A DNA stretch of 58,789 nt from Streptomyces morookaense (GTDB lineage: Bacteria; Actinomycetota; Actinomycetes; Streptomycetales; Streptomycetaceae): the NCBI RefSeq assembly GCF_013030945.1, contig NZ_JABBXF010000073.1, positions 1 to 58,789 of the forward strand, given 5' to 3'. Below the pieces are notes generated by a model. The model ran no database searches and was not told the origin of the DNA. It saw nothing but the letters and a program-made list of their open reading frames with translations. Below, in pieces: positions 22,933 through 31,354 of this stretch. The position numbers and the translations under genes were made by a program. Each line of letters opens with the position of its first letter. Within the stretch, counting starts at the first letter, position 1.

Positions 22933-24572
22933 CCACCGCAGGACACACCGTCGCAGCACACACCTTCCAGGCCGCCGGCGGCGCGGGCGAACACCGCACC
23001 CTGATCATCACCCTGTTCTCGGTCTTCGTCGCCATCACCCTCGGCATCACCGTCTGGGCCGGGCGGCAGACCAAGGACGCCACCGACTTCTACGCCGGAG
23101 GCCGCTCCTTCTCCGGCTTCCAGAACGGTCTGGCCATCTCCGGCGACTACATGTCCGCCGCGTCCTTCCTGGGCATCGCGGGCGCCATCGCGCTCTTCGG
23201 CTACGACGGGTTCCTCTACTCCATCGGCTTCCTCGTCGCCTGGCTGGTCGCCCTGCTGCTGGTCGCCGAACCCCTGCGCAACTCCGGCCGCTTCACCATG
23301 GCGGACGTCCTCGCGCACCGCCTGCAGCAGCGGCCGGTGCGTACCGCGGCCGGCACCTCCACCATCGTCGTCTCGATCTTCTATCTGCTGGCGCAGATGG
23401 TCGGCGCGGGCGCGCTCGTCGCCCTGCTGCTCGGCGCGAGCGGCGAGGGCTCCCGGCGCTGGATCATCGCCCTGGTCGGCCTGGTGATGGTGCTGTACGT
23501 GACGATCGGCGGGATGAAGGGCACCACCTGGGTGCAGATCGTCAAGGCGGTGCTGCTGATCGCCGGCACCCTGCTGATCACCGTCCTGGTGCTCAACCGT
23601 TTCGGCTGGAGCCTCTCCAGCCTGCTCGGCCACGCCGCCGAGAGGAGCGGCAAGGGCAGGGCCTTCCTGGAACCCGGGCTGCAGTACGGCAAGGACAGCA
23701 CCTCCAAGCTCAACTTCGTCTCGCTCGGTCTGGCGCTCGTCCTCGGCACGGCCGGTCTGCCGCACATCCTCATCCGCTTCTACACCGTGCCGACCGCCAA
23801 GGCCGCCCGGACGTCCGTCAACTGGGCCATCGGCATCATCGGCGCCTTCTACCTGATGACCATCGCGCTGGGCTTCGGCGCCGCGGCCCTGGTCGGCCCC
23901 AAGGCGATCATCGCGTCCAACGAGTCCGGCAACACGGCGGCCCCGCTGCTCGCCCAGGAGGTCGGCGGCGGGGCGGGCTCCACGGGCGGGGCCGTGCTCC
24001 TCGCGGTGATCTCGGCCGTGGCCTTCGCGACGATCCTCGCCGTGGTCGCGGGCCTCACCCTCGCCTCCTCCGCCTCCTTCGCCCACGACCTGTGGGCCAA
24101 TGTGATCAGGAAGGGCAGCACGACCGAGAAGGAGGAGGTCCTCACCGCAAAGATCGCGGCCGTCGTCATCGGCGCCGTCTCCATCGTGCTGGGCATCTTC
24201 GCCCACCGCCTCAACGCGGCCGCCCTGGTGGCCCTCGCCTTCGCCGTGGCCGCCTCGGCCAATCTCCCGACGATCCTCTACAGCCTCTTCTGGAAGCGCT
24301 TCACGACCCGCGGCGCACTGTGGTCGATCTACGGCGGCCTGGTCTCGTCCGTCACCCTGGTGATCCTCTCGCCGGTGGTCTCAGGCAACCCCAAGGCGCT
24401 CTTCCCCGGCATGAGCTTCGACCTCTTCCCGCTGGCCAACCCCGGGCTGGTCTCCATCCCGCTCGGCTTCGTCCTCGGCTGGCTCGGCTCGGTGCTGTCC
24501 GCCGAGGAGGCGGTGGCCAGGAAGTACGCGGAGCTGGAGGTCCGCGCACTCACCGGATACGGGGCCCACTGA
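22929..24572 (+). CDS. actP: Cation/acetate symporter ActP (solute:sodium symporter family)
   Basis: The product has 547 residues and about thirteen transmembrane helices. Family landmarks include DFYAGGRSFSGFQNGLAISG (near 46), GDYMSAASFLGIAG, YVTIGGMKGTTWVQIVKAVL (near 195) and the TAGLPHILIRFYTVP loop (near 275). It imports acetate and other short carboxylates with sodium or protons. It is coupled to the DUF485 gene by overlap and ended by the hairpin at 24577-24617. A Crp-like site upstream of the operon suggests cAMP-dependent control. Confidence 0.92.
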   Translation: MTTAGHTVAAHTFQAAGGAGEHRTLIITLFSVFVAITLGITVWAGRQTKDATDFYAGGRSFSGFQNGLAISGDYMSAASFLGIAGAIALFGYDGFLYSIGFLVAWLVALLLVAEPLRNSGRFTMADVLAHRLQQRPVRTAAGTSTIVVSIFYLLAQMVGAGALVALLLGASGEGSRRWIIALVGLVMVLYVTIGGMKGTTWVQIVKAVLLIAGTLLITVLVLNRFGWSLSSLLGHAAERSGKGRAFLEPGLQYGKDSTSKLNFVSLGLALVLGTAGLPHILIRFYTVPTAKAARTSVNWAIGIIGAFYLMTIALGFGAAALVGPKAIIASNESGNTAAPLLAQEVGGGAGSTGGAVLLAVISAVAFATILAVVAGLTLASSASFAHDLWANVIRKGSTTEKEEVLTAKIAAVVIGAVSIVLGIFAHRLNAAALVALAFAVAASANLPTILYSLFWKRFTTRGALWSIYGGLVSSVTLVILSPVVSGNPKALFPGMSFDLFPLANPGLVSIPLGFVLGWLGSVLSAEEAVARKYAELEVRALTGYGAH

Positions 24573-24576
24573 TCAC

Positions 24577-24617
24577 GATGCCCGGGGGCCCGGCGCTTCG
24601 TCGGCCCCCCGGGCATC
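24577..24617 (+). terminator. Terminator hairpin after actP
   Basis: GATGCCCGGGGGCC (24577-24590) pairs with GGCCCCCCGGGCATC (24603-24617) with a single unpaired G. The stem has 14 pairs and a 12-base loop, and begins five bases after the actP stop. Confidence 0.75.
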
Positions 24618-24637
24618 GCGTACGCTGCGAAACGAGT

Positions 24638-24653
24638 GAACGAACGAGCGTTC
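24638..24653. promoter_or_regulatory. Short inverted repeat before moaA, possible operator
   Basis: GAACG (24638-24642) and CGTTC (24649-24653) form an inverted repeat inside a run of ACGA/GAACGA direct repeats. It lies 24 bases before the moaA GTG and just after a TACGCT that could be a -10 element. It looks like a small-regulator operator, but the half-sites are short. Confidence 0.3.
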
Positions 24654-24676
24654 CAGTTCCATGAGGGGGCCCCACC

Positions 24677-25666
24677 GTGCTCATCGACACCTACGGCCGG
24701 GCCGCCACGGACCTCCGCGTCTCCCTCACCGACCGCTGCAACCTCCGCTGCACCTACTGCATGCCCGAGGAAGGCCTGCAGTGGCTGGCCAAACCCGAGT
24801 TGCTGACGGACGACGAGATAGTCCGCCTCGTCCGGATCGCGGTCACCCTGCTCGGCGTCACCGAGGTCCGCTTCACGGGCGGTGAGCCGCTGCTGCGGCC
24901 CGGCCTCGTCTCCCTCGTCGAGCGCTGCGCGGCCCTGGAGCCGCGCCCGCGCCTCTCGCTGACCACCAACGGCATCGGCCTGGCCCGCACGGCACAGGCA
25001 CTGCGGGACGCCGGCCTGGACCGCGTCAACGTCTCCCTGGACACCCTGCGCCCCGAGGTCTTCGAGGCACTCACCCGGCGCCGCCGCCACCAGGACGTCC
25101 TCGACGGCCTGGCCGCGGCCCGGGCGGCCGGCCTCACGCCCGTCAAGGTCAATGCCGTGCTGATGCCCGGGCACAACGCGGACGAGGCGCCCGACCTGCT
25201 GGCCTGGGCCGTGGCCAACGACTACGAGCTGCGCTTCATCGAGCAGATGCCGCTGGACGCGCAGCACGGCTGGCGCCGGGACGGCATGATCACCGCCGAG
25301 CAGATCCTGGCGAGCCTGCGCACGCGCTTCACCCTCACCCCCGAGGGAGCGGCGGAACGGGGCTCGGCCCCCGCCGAACGCTGGCTCGTCGACGGCGGCC
25401 CGGCCCGGGTGGGCGTCATCGCCTCCGTCACCCGCCCCTTCTGCCGCACCTGCGACCGCACCCGCCTCACGGCGGACGGGCAGGTGCGCACCTGCCTGTT
25501 CGCGACGGAGGAGACGGACCTGCGCGCCGCCCTGCGGGGCGGGGCGTCCGACGAGGAACTGGCCCGCCGGTGGCGCTCGGCGATGTGGGGGAAGAAGGCG
25601 GGGGCCGGGATCGACGATCCCGAATTCCTGCAGCCGGCACGCCCGATGTCCGCGATCGGCGGTTAG
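24677..25666 (+). CDS. moaA: GTP 3',8-cyclase MoaA
   Basis: MoaA is a radical SAM enzyme that makes the first intermediate of molybdenum cofactor from GTP, with MoaC. The product has 329 residues. The N-terminal cluster motif is DRCNLRCTYC (CxxxCxxC, near 20-27), followed by the FTGGEPLLRPG SAM segment. The second cluster is bound by cysteines in FCRTCDRTRLTADGQ and VRTCLF (near 255-275). The C-terminus ends in RPMSAIGG; the final double glycine is typical and needed for GTP radical formation. The start is GTG 24677. No other moa gene is adjacent. Confidence 0.95.
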   Translation: MLIDTYGRAATDLRVSLTDRCNLRCTYCMPEEGLQWLAKPELLTDDEIVRLVRIAVTLLGVTEVRFTGGEPLLRPGLVSLVERCAALEPRPRLSLTTNGIGLARTAQALRDAGLDRVNVSLDTLRPEVFEALTRRRRHQDVLDGLAAARAAGLTPVKVNAVLMPGHNADEAPDLLAWAVANDYELRFIEQMPLDAQHGWRRDGMITAEQILASLRTRFTLTPEGAAERGSAPAERWLVDGGPARVGVIASVTRPFCRTCDRTRLTADGQVRTCLFATEETDLRAALRGGASDEELARRWRSAMWGKKAGAGIDDPEFLQPARPMSAIGG

Positions 25667-25671
25667 CGACT

Positions 25672-25689
25672 GCGCCCCTTACGGGGCGC
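25672..25689. terminator. Short palindrome between convergent moaA and the 74-residue gene (copy G)
   Basis: GCGCCCC and GGGGCGC flank TTAC. The palindrome contains the stop codon of the minus-strand gene (25679-25681) and lies just behind the moaA stop. It is the minimal form of the dispersed repeat. Confidence 0.6.
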
Positions 25690-25903
25690 CCCGCTCCTCC
25701 CACTCCTCCAGGGCCACCACGTCCTTCAAAAACCCGCGCAGGGCAAGGAAGTTGGAGAGGTGCTCGCGGTGCTCGTCGCACGCGAGCCATGTCTTGCGGC
25801 GGTCGGGCGTGTGCAACTTCGGGTTGTTCCAGGCGAGTACCCACACGGCCGCCGCACGGCAGCCCTTCGCGGAACAGATCACGGCATTTTCGGGGGAGTT
25901 CAC
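25679..25903 (-). CDS. Small conserved Cys/His protein, 74 residues
   Basis: The sequence contains CSAKGCRAAAVWVLAWNNPK near the N-terminus and TWLACDEHREHL in the middle, then a short amphipathic helix. Two cysteines near 10-15 plus a CxxH and a further histidine near 42-48 look like a zinc-binding site. Such proteins are widespread in actinomycetes and I know no experimental function (some genomes carry a doubtful enzyme label). It is minus-strand, convergent with moaA, and starts at ATG 25903. Confidence 0.82.
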   Translation of the reverse strand: MNSPENAVICSAKGCRAAAVWVLAWNNPKLHTPDRRKTWLACDEHREHLSNFLALRGFLKDVVALEEWEERGAP

Positions 25904-25938
25904 ACCCGAACCCTACGGGAGCCGCATGCAGACACGGC

Positions 25939-25974
25939 GACGCCGGGCAGCCACGGGGGGAGCCGCCCGGCGTC
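25939..25974. other. Inverted repeat in the 74-residue gene's upstream region
   Basis: GACGCCGGGC (25939-25948) pairs with GCCCGGCGTC (25965-25974) around a 16-base loop. It lies 36-71 bases upstream of the small gene's start on the minus strand. It may be a 5'-leader hairpin or an operator. The rest of the interval 25904-26118 shows only a weak hairpin at 26080-26093 behind the DUF3099 gene. Confidence 0.4.
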
Positions 25975-26118
25975 GGTCTGTCGCTCCGACGGGGGATGCG
26001 GAGCGCCTACGAAGTATGTCACGGGGGGCCCGGCGCGCGGCACCGAACCACATGATTGATCTGAGGTTTTCTTGAGCTTGTCGGATTGCCGACGCCCCCG
26101 TTGGCCGGATGCGGAGCA

Positions 26119-26505
26119 TCAGCCGTGGTCACGGCGCTGATCGCCGGATTCGGCCGGCCCGCCTTCCGGGACGGATTCCGCCATCCCCGGACCCTGCGGT
26201 CCGTGACCCTCTGTCAGCATCGTCCGCATCGGCCGCGGAATGAGGGTCCCCGGCAGCGAAGGGGCGTTCTCCCGGCCCGCGTTGGCGATCACCACGGCCA
26301 CGTACGGCAGCAGCGCACCCAGGACCAGCGTGCCGATCGCCACGTAGCGCTCGACGTTCCACAGCACCACGGTCAGCACCACGGAGATCGTGCGGATGCC
26401 CATCGAGATGACGTACCGGCGCTGCCGCCCCCGCACGTCCTCGGTCAGCCCCTGCCGGGCTCCCGTGATCCGGAAGGTCTCCGTACCGTCGTGCTTCCGC
26501 ATCAC
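26119..26505 (-). CDS. DUF3099 membrane protein
   Basis: The product has 128 residues. The N-terminus carries the short conserved block FRITGARQGLTEDVRGRQRR. Two membrane segments follow (about 34-50, MGIRTISVVLTVVLWN, and 55-75, VAIGTLVLGALLPYVAVVIA), then a Pro/Gly-rich polar tail. This layout and the TGAR..L..D motif define DUF3099 of actinobacteria. The function is unknown. It is minus-strand, transcribed toward the 74-residue gene but separated from it by 215 bases. Confidence 0.85.
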   Translation of the reverse strand: MMRKHDGTETFRITGARQGLTEDVRGRQRRYVISMGIRTISVVLTVVLWNVERYVAIGTLVLGALLPYVAVVIANAGRENAPSLPGTLIPRPMRTMLTEGHGPQGPGMAESVPEGGPAESGDQRRDHG

Positions 26506-26670
26506 ATTCCACCACCCGACAGCCGAGCCGAAACCCCGTACCCCGGGACGTATTCCACGTTACGCCGGGCCTTGCCCCCGCACGAGACCGGGGCACCCTC
26601 GGCGTGGTCCGCGGAGAGGCGCCCGACGTGCACAAACGGCGTACGCGAGGCTGCGCCGAGCGCCGTACCC

Positions 26671-26735
26671 CGCGCCCCGAAAGGGGCGCGGGGCTGTATC
26701 GATATGCGGCTCCGCCGCGTGGGCGCGAGCAACCA
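26671..26735. repeat. Dispersed repeat (copy H)
   Basis: CGCGCCCCGAAAGGGGCGCG (26671-26690) is a palindrome followed by 27 bases (26702-26728) identical to copy E at 14857-14883, including GCGGCTCCGCCGC. The 256-base gap 26506-26761 between the DUF3099 gene start and tyrS stop holds no gene that I can support. Confidence 0.7.
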
Positions 26736-26761
26736 CCGACGGCCCGCAGCCGCCGTACGGC

Positions 26762-28162
26762 TCAGCGAAGCTCGGCCAGCTTGCGCCCGGCCTTGAGGTA
26801 CACCCGCGGGGTACCACCGGCCTTGGCCACGGCCTCCGCGACCACCTCGCCCAACGGCCGAATGGCCTCCGCCTCCGGCAGAACCACGGCCTCCTGCCCG
26901 CCATCCGACTCGATGACGAGCCGCAGCCCGTTCTGCTTGGCCACCCGCCGCGCCGCGGAGGCACTCGGCTGGAAGCCCAGCACCTTGCTCAGCACGGCCG
27001 TGGCCGGCTCCGCACCGTGCTCGGAGAGCTCCACCACCGGCGTCTCGACGTCCGTGAAGCTCTTCCTGGAGAACTGGGCGATGAACCCGGCCCGCGCCGT
27101 CATCGCCGCGTCCACGCCGTACAGCGCGGCCACGACCTCGCCCGCCAGCACCTTCTTCAGGTCCATCGGGTGCAGCGAACGGTCCTCGATGCGGGAGACG
27201 GCGAGCGCGATCTCCGCGTCCGTCCACTCCGTCCACGCCTTGAGGTAGGGCTCCATCAGCCGGTCCGGAACCGACATGATCTTGCCGAAGACATCGTCGG
27301 CGGGGGCCGACAGGCCGACGTAGTTGCCCTTGGACTTGGACATCTTCGCGCCCGTGCCGTCCGTGCCCTCGATCAGCGGCATGGTGACCACGAGCTGCGG
27401 CTTCTGCCGGTGGACCTCCATCAGCTTGCGGCCCATCTGCAGGTTGAGCAGCTGGTCCGCGCCGCCGAGCTCGACGTCGCACTCCAGGGCCACGGAGTCC
27501 AGGCCCTGCGCGATGGGGTAGAGCAGCTCCGTCATGGTCAGACCGGAGCCGGCGGCGAGACGGTTGCGGAAGTCCTCGCGCTGCAGCAGCTGCGAGACCG
27601 GCACCTGGGACAGCAGCCCCAGCAGCTCCGGGAAGGTGTACGGCGCCAGCCACTCGCTGTTCTGCCGGAAGCTGACCTTCTCGAAGTCGAAGAACGGGCG
27701 CACCTGCTCGCGGTAGGTGGCCAGGTTCTGCGCGATGTCCTCGTCGGTCAGCGGCGGGCGCTCGGCCGTGCGGCCCGACGGGTCGCCGATCTTGGCGGTG
27801 AAGTCGCCGATGATCAGCGTGACGTCGTGGCCCAGCCGCTGGAACCGGCTCAGGATGATCAGCGGCACGGCGTGCCCCAGGTGCACGTCCGTGGCCGTCG
27901 GGTCGATGCCCAGCTTGATGTGCAGGCCCTTGCCCTCGGCGGCCCGCGCCTCGATCCGCTCGGCCAGCTTGGCGACGCCCGGCAGCACCTCGACCGTGCG
28001 CGAGGCGATCAGCTCCGCCTGCTCCTTCGCCGACAGGTCCGACAGGTCCAGATAGCGACGCGCCTTGGTCTCGGTGAGCAACTGCTGCACGGTCGAGTCG
28101 GAGGAGAGATCCTGCGCGAGGAGCTCGCTGGCGCGGGCGACGGATTCGCCGAGGCGTGTCAT
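26762..28162 (-). CDS. tyrS: Tyrosyl-tRNA synthetase, TyrZ-like (type 2) clade
   Basis: The product has 466 residues. The class I signature is VHLGHA (near 93), within LGIDPTATDVHLGH, and KMSKS is at about 271-275. The IGDFTAKIGDPSGR block and GGADQLLNLQMGR (tyrosine/tRNA region) are also clear. The C-terminal ~70 residues are an S4-like RNA-binding domain. The first 60 residues are an unusual helical extension. The DPT..HLGH, IGDPSGR and KMSKS style differs from the commoner actinobacterial type, which has HxGHL with KFGKS. It may be a second or replacement enzyme; copy number cannot be told from this window. Confidence 0.92.
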   Translation of the reverse strand: MTRLGESVARASELLAQDLSSDSTVQQLLTETKARRYLDLSDLSAKEQAELIASRTVEVLPGVAKLAERIEARAAEGKGLHIKLGIDPTATDVHLGHAVPLIILSRFQRLGHDVTLIIGDFTAKIGDPSGRTAERPPLTDEDIAQNLATYREQVRPFFDFEKVSFRQNSEWLAPYTFPELLGLLSQVPVSQLLQREDFRNRLAAGSGLTMTELLYPIAQGLDSVALECDVELGGADQLLNLQMGRKLMEVHRQKPQLVVTMPLIEGTDGTGAKMSKSKGNYVGLSAPADDVFGKIMSVPDRLMEPYLKAWTEWTDAEIALAVSRIEDRSLHPMDLKKVLAGEVVAALYGVDAAMTARAGFIAQFSRKSFTDVETPVVELSEHGAEPATAVLSKVLGFQPSASAARRVAKQNGLRLVIESDGGQEAVVLPEAEAIRPLGEVVAEAVAKAGGTPRVYLKAGRKLAELR

Positions 28163-28253
28163 GGCGTTCCTGACGGAAGAGAGACGGACAACATGGACGC
28201 GACCAGTCTATTCGGCCCGCTCCGCGCCCATGCCGTCCCCGTTCCGCCCGCTT

Positions 28254-28280
28254 GGTCTGACCGGTCTGACCGGTCAGACC
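28254..28280. promoter_or_regulatory. Triple 9-base repeat/palindrome between tldE and tyrS
   Basis: GGTCTGACC occurs twice in tandem (28254-28262 and 28263-28271), followed by the inverted unit GGTCAGACC (28272-28280). The last two form an 18-bp perfect palindrome that includes the tldE stop codon. It could end the tldD-tldE transcript or be an operator for tyrS, which starts 92 bases on. Confidence 0.45.
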
Positions 28281-29677
28281 CCCTGGCTCACGGAACTCAT
28301 GTTGAAGTCCGGGATGCGCAGGGCGGGCATCGCCGTGCGGGTGAAGTACTCGTTCCACTCCCGCGGCAGGGTGCGCTCGGTGCGCCCCGCCTCGGTGGCC
28401 CGGGAGAGCAGGTCCACCGGGGACTCGTTGAAGCGGAAGTTGTTGACCTCGCCGACGACCTCGCCCTTCTCCACCAGGTAGACGCCGTCCCGGGTCAGCC
28501 CGGTCAGCAGCAGCGACGCCGGGTCCACCTCGCGGATGTACCACAGGCACGTCAGCAGCAGGGCGGGCCCGTCGTGCCCGCTCGCGGCCACCATCTCCGC
28601 GAGCGACCGGGTGCCGCCGCCCTCCAGGATCAGATTGTCCGTGAACGGGGCGACCGGCAGGCCCGTCAGCCCCGCCGTGTGCCGCGTGGTGAGCAGGTGC
28701 TCCAGCACGCCCTCGCGGATCCACTCCGTGGCCGTGAGCGGCAGGCCGTTGTCGAAGACCGACGCGTCGTCGCCGGAGCTGCCCGCCAGCACGAACGGCG
28801 CGCACTCCAGGCCCGGCGCGTGCGGGTCGCTGCGCAGCGTCAGCGGCAGCTGCGAGAGCTTCTCGCCCAGCCGGGTGCCGCCGCCCGTCCGGGAGAAGAC
28901 CGTCCGGCCCTCCGCCGCGTCCCGCGCCGTGGCCGACCACTGCTGGTAGATCAGCAGATCCGCCACCGCGGTCGGCGGCAGCAGCGTCTCGTACCGCCCG
29001 GCCGGCAGCTCGATCCGCCGCTCCGCCCAGCCGAGCCGCTCGGCCAGCTCCGCGTCCAGCGCCCCCGGATCCACGTCGGTGAAGTCCCGGGTGGCCCGCC
29101 CCGCCCAGGCGGACCGCGTGCGGTCCGGGGACTTGGCGTTCATCTCCAGCGTGCCGGTGGGCTGGTCGTGCCGCAGCCGCAGCCCGGCGGAGGTCCCCAG
29201 ATAGCTCGACAGCACCTCGTGCTGCGCGAACCCGTACAGCTCCCGGCCCGCGGCACGGGCCCGCGCGAAGGCCTCGCCCAGCGCGGGGGCGAACGCGTCG
29301 AAGACCGCGGGCGACGTCTCGGCGGGGGCGCCCTCGAACCCGGGGGAGTGCGGCACTCCCGTCACCAGCGGCTGCGCGTCCTCGGCGGGCCCGGCCTCCC
29401 GGGCCGCGGCCTCGGCGGCCCGCACCAGCGGCTCCAGGTCGTCGGCCGTGACGGCCGAGCGCGACACGACCCCGGACGCCGTCCCCTCGGCCCCGTCCAC
29501 CGTCGCGACGACGGTGACGCTGCGCCCCCGGGTGACGCCGTTGGTGGTGAGCGCATTGCCGGCCCAGCGCAGATTGGCGGTGGACCGCTCGCCCGCGATC
29601 ACCACACACCCGTCGGCACGCGACAGCTCCAGGGCGCGCTCGACGATCTCGTGGGGCTTGGTGGTACGAGAGCTCAT
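28274..29677 (-). CDS. tldE: TldD/PmbA family protein, TldE-type subunit
   Basis: The product has 467 residues from ATG 29677. It is the partner of TldD in the heterodimeric metalloprotease that trims microcin-type and other peptides. Family blocks seen are VVIAGERSTANLRWAGNALT, SVTVVATVDGAEGTASG and the C-terminal RDGVYLVEKGEVVGEVNNFR. It lacks the HExxxH motif, as TldE subunits do. It overlaps the tldD gene by four bases (ATGA), so the two are translated together. In streptomycetes the pair can serve in maturation of ribosomal peptides, but none is visible here. Confidence 0.88.
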   Translation of the reverse strand: MSSRTTKPHEIVERALELSRADGCVVIAGERSTANLRWAGNALTTNGVTRGRSVTVVATVDGAEGTASGVVSRSAVTADDLEPLVRAAEAAAREAGPAEDAQPLVTGVPHSPGFEGAPAETSPAVFDAFAPALGEAFARARAAGRELYGFAQHEVLSSYLGTSAGLRLRHDQPTGTLEMNAKSPDRTRSAWAGRATRDFTDVDPGALDAELAERLGWAERRIELPAGRYETLLPPTAVADLLIYQQWSATARDAAEGRTVFSRTGGGTRLGEKLSQLPLTLRSDPHAPGLECAPFVLAGSSGDDASVFDNGLPLTATEWIREGVLEHLLTTRHTAGLTGLPVAPFTDNLILEGGGTRSLAEMVAASGHDGPALLLTCLWYIREVDPASLLLTGLTRDGVYLVEKGEVVGEVNNFRFNESPVDLLSRATEAGRTERTLPREWNEYFTRTAMPALRIPDFNMSSVSQGV

Positions 29678-31197
29678 CGTCCCGCCTCCTGCGTCGTGTT
29701 CAGAATGTTGACCCCTTCGAAGAGCGCGGAGGGGCACCCGTGCGAAACGGCCGCGATCTGCCCCGGCTGCGCCTTGCCGCAGTTGAACGCCCCGCCCAGC
29801 ACATACGTCTGCGGGCCGCCCACGGCCTTCATCGAGCCCCAGAAGTCCGTCGTGGTCGCCTGATAGGCGACGTCGCGCAACTGCCCGGCCAGCCGGCCGT
29901 TCTCGATGCGATAGAAGCGTTGGCCCGTGAACTGGAAATTGTACCGTTGCATATCAATTGACCACGAGCGGTCGCCGACCACGTAAATGCCGCGCTCCAC
30001 ACCCGAGATGAGCTCCTCGGTGGACGGCCCGTCCGGGGCCGGCTGCAGGGAGACGTTCGCCATCCGCTGCACCGGCACATGGTCGGGGGAGTCCGCGAAG
30101 GCGCAGCCGTTGGAGCGGTCCCGGCCCGTCAACCGGGCCATGCGCCGGTCCAGTTGGTAGCCGACGAGCACGCCGTCGCGGACCAGGTCCCAGGACTGGG
30201 CCGCCACGCCCTCGTCGTCGTAGCCCACGGTCGCCAGGCCGTGCTCGGCCGTGCGGTCACCGGTGACGTTCATGATCTCCGAGCCGTACTTCAGGGTGCC
30301 CAGCAGATCGGGGGTGGCGAAGGACGTGCCCGCGTACGCGGCCTCGTAGCCCAGCGCCCGGTCCAGCTCGGTGGCGTGGCCGATCGACTCGTGGATCGTC
30401 AGCCAGAGGTTGGAGGGATCGACCACGAGGTCGTACGCACCCGCCTGCACGCTCGGCGCGCGCATCTTCTCCGCCAGGAGGCCGGGGATCTCCGCCAGCT
30501 CGGCGTCCCAGTCCCAGCCGGTGCCCGTCAGATACTCCCAGCCGCGCCCGGCGGGCGGCGCGAGCGTGCGCATCGAGTCGAAGACGCCGGTGCCCTCGTC
30601 GACGGCGACGGCCGTCAGCTGCGGGTACACGCGCACCCGTTGCTGGGTGGTCGTGGTGCCCGCGGAGTCCGCATAGAACTTGTTCTCCTGCACGGTCATC
30701 AGCGAGACGTCGACGTGCGCCACGCCCTCAGCCTGCAGCAGGCGTTCGCTCCAGTCGGTGAGGAGGGCGGTCTTGTCGGCGTCGGGCACGTCGAAGGGGT
30801 TGATGTCGTAGGCGGACACCCAGGTGCGCTCGGCGTGCACGGGCTCGTCCGCGAGCTCGACCCTCTCGTCGGAGCCGGCGGCCGCGATCACCTTGGCGGA
30901 GAGCTTCGCCATCGCGACGGCCTGCGAGGCCACGCGCGCGGCGGCGTCCATCGTCAGGTCGACGCCCGAGGCGAAGCCCCACGTCCCGCCGTGCACCACG
31001 CGGACCGCGTAGCCCAGCTCGGTGGTGTCCGCCGACCCGGACGGGCGGGCGTCGCGCAGCCGCCACGAGGCGCTGCGCACCCGTTCGAGGCGGAAATCCG
31101 CGTGTTCGGCGCCCAGCGCCCGGGCACGGGCCAACGCCGCGTCGGCGAGCGCCCGCAGCGGCAGTGCAAGAAACGATTGATCCACTTCGTGGGCCAC
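29674..31197 (-). CDS. tldD: TldD/PmbA family metallopeptidase, TldD-type subunit
   Basis: The product has 507 residues from GTG 31197, which has GGGGAGG upstream; an in-frame extension to 31275 lacks support. The metal-binding HExxxH motif is HESIGHATELDR (near 269-274). Other family blocks are LGYAVRVVHGGTWGFASG near the N-terminus and NGCAFADSPDHVPVQRM. A cysteine pair near the C-terminus (GGAFNCGKAQPGQ, SHGCPS) is typical. TldD supplies the catalytic zinc site, with TldE as structural partner. Confidence 0.9.
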   Translation of the reverse strand: MAHEVDQSFLALPLRALADAALARARALGAEHADFRLERVRSASWRLRDARPSGSADTTELGYAVRVVHGGTWGFASGVDLTMDAAARVASQAVAMAKLSAKVIAAAGSDERVELADEPVHAERTWVSAYDINPFDVPDADKTALLTDWSERLLQAEGVAHVDVSLMTVQENKFYADSAGTTTTQQRVRVYPQLTAVAVDEGTGVFDSMRTLAPPAGRGWEYLTGTGWDWDAELAEIPGLLAEKMRAPSVQAGAYDLVVDPSNLWLTIHESIGHATELDRALGYEAAYAGTSFATPDLLGTLKYGSEIMNVTGDRTAEHGLATVGYDDEGVAAQSWDLVRDGVLVGYQLDRRMARLTGRDRSNGCAFADSPDHVPVQRMANVSLQPAPDGPSTEELISGVERGIYVVGDRSWSIDMQRYNFQFTGQRFYRIENGRLAGQLRDVAYQATTTDFWGSMKAVGGPQTYVLGGAFNCGKAQPGQIAAVSHGCPSALFEGVNILNTTQEAGR

Positions 31198-31322
31198 GAG
31201 TGGCCTCCCCTTCTGCCGTGTTCTGCCGTGTGCTTCCTCGTATCCGAGGAGTGATGACCGCCACGGGGAAGTCAATCATGGGGCACGGTGGGCGGAGGGG
31301 GTTCTCGTTGGGGGCGTTTGGC

Positions 31323-31351
31323 GGGGTGGGGGCGGGGGCTGGGGTTGGGGG
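31323..31351 (+). promoter_or_regulatory. G-quadruplex-forming tract between tldD and DUF397 gene
   Basis: Five runs of four or five G (31323-31326, 31328-31332, 31334-31338, 31341-31344, 31347-31351) are separated by loops of one or two bases. This is an exemplary G4 motif. It lies on the plus strand, immediately behind the stop of the DUF397 gene (minus strand) and 126-154 bases upstream of tldD. It also marks the edge of the accessory region. Confidence 0.7.
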
Positions 31352-31354
31352 CTG

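Noticed and set aside
24573..24676. Molybdenum cofactor riboswitch before moaA
   Set aside because: The gap is only about 100 bases and is filled by the actP terminator and a short operator-like repeat.
28163..28273. T-box leader before tyrS
   Set aside because: No T-box consensus (AGGGTGGNACCGCG-type) or specifier structure in the short leader.
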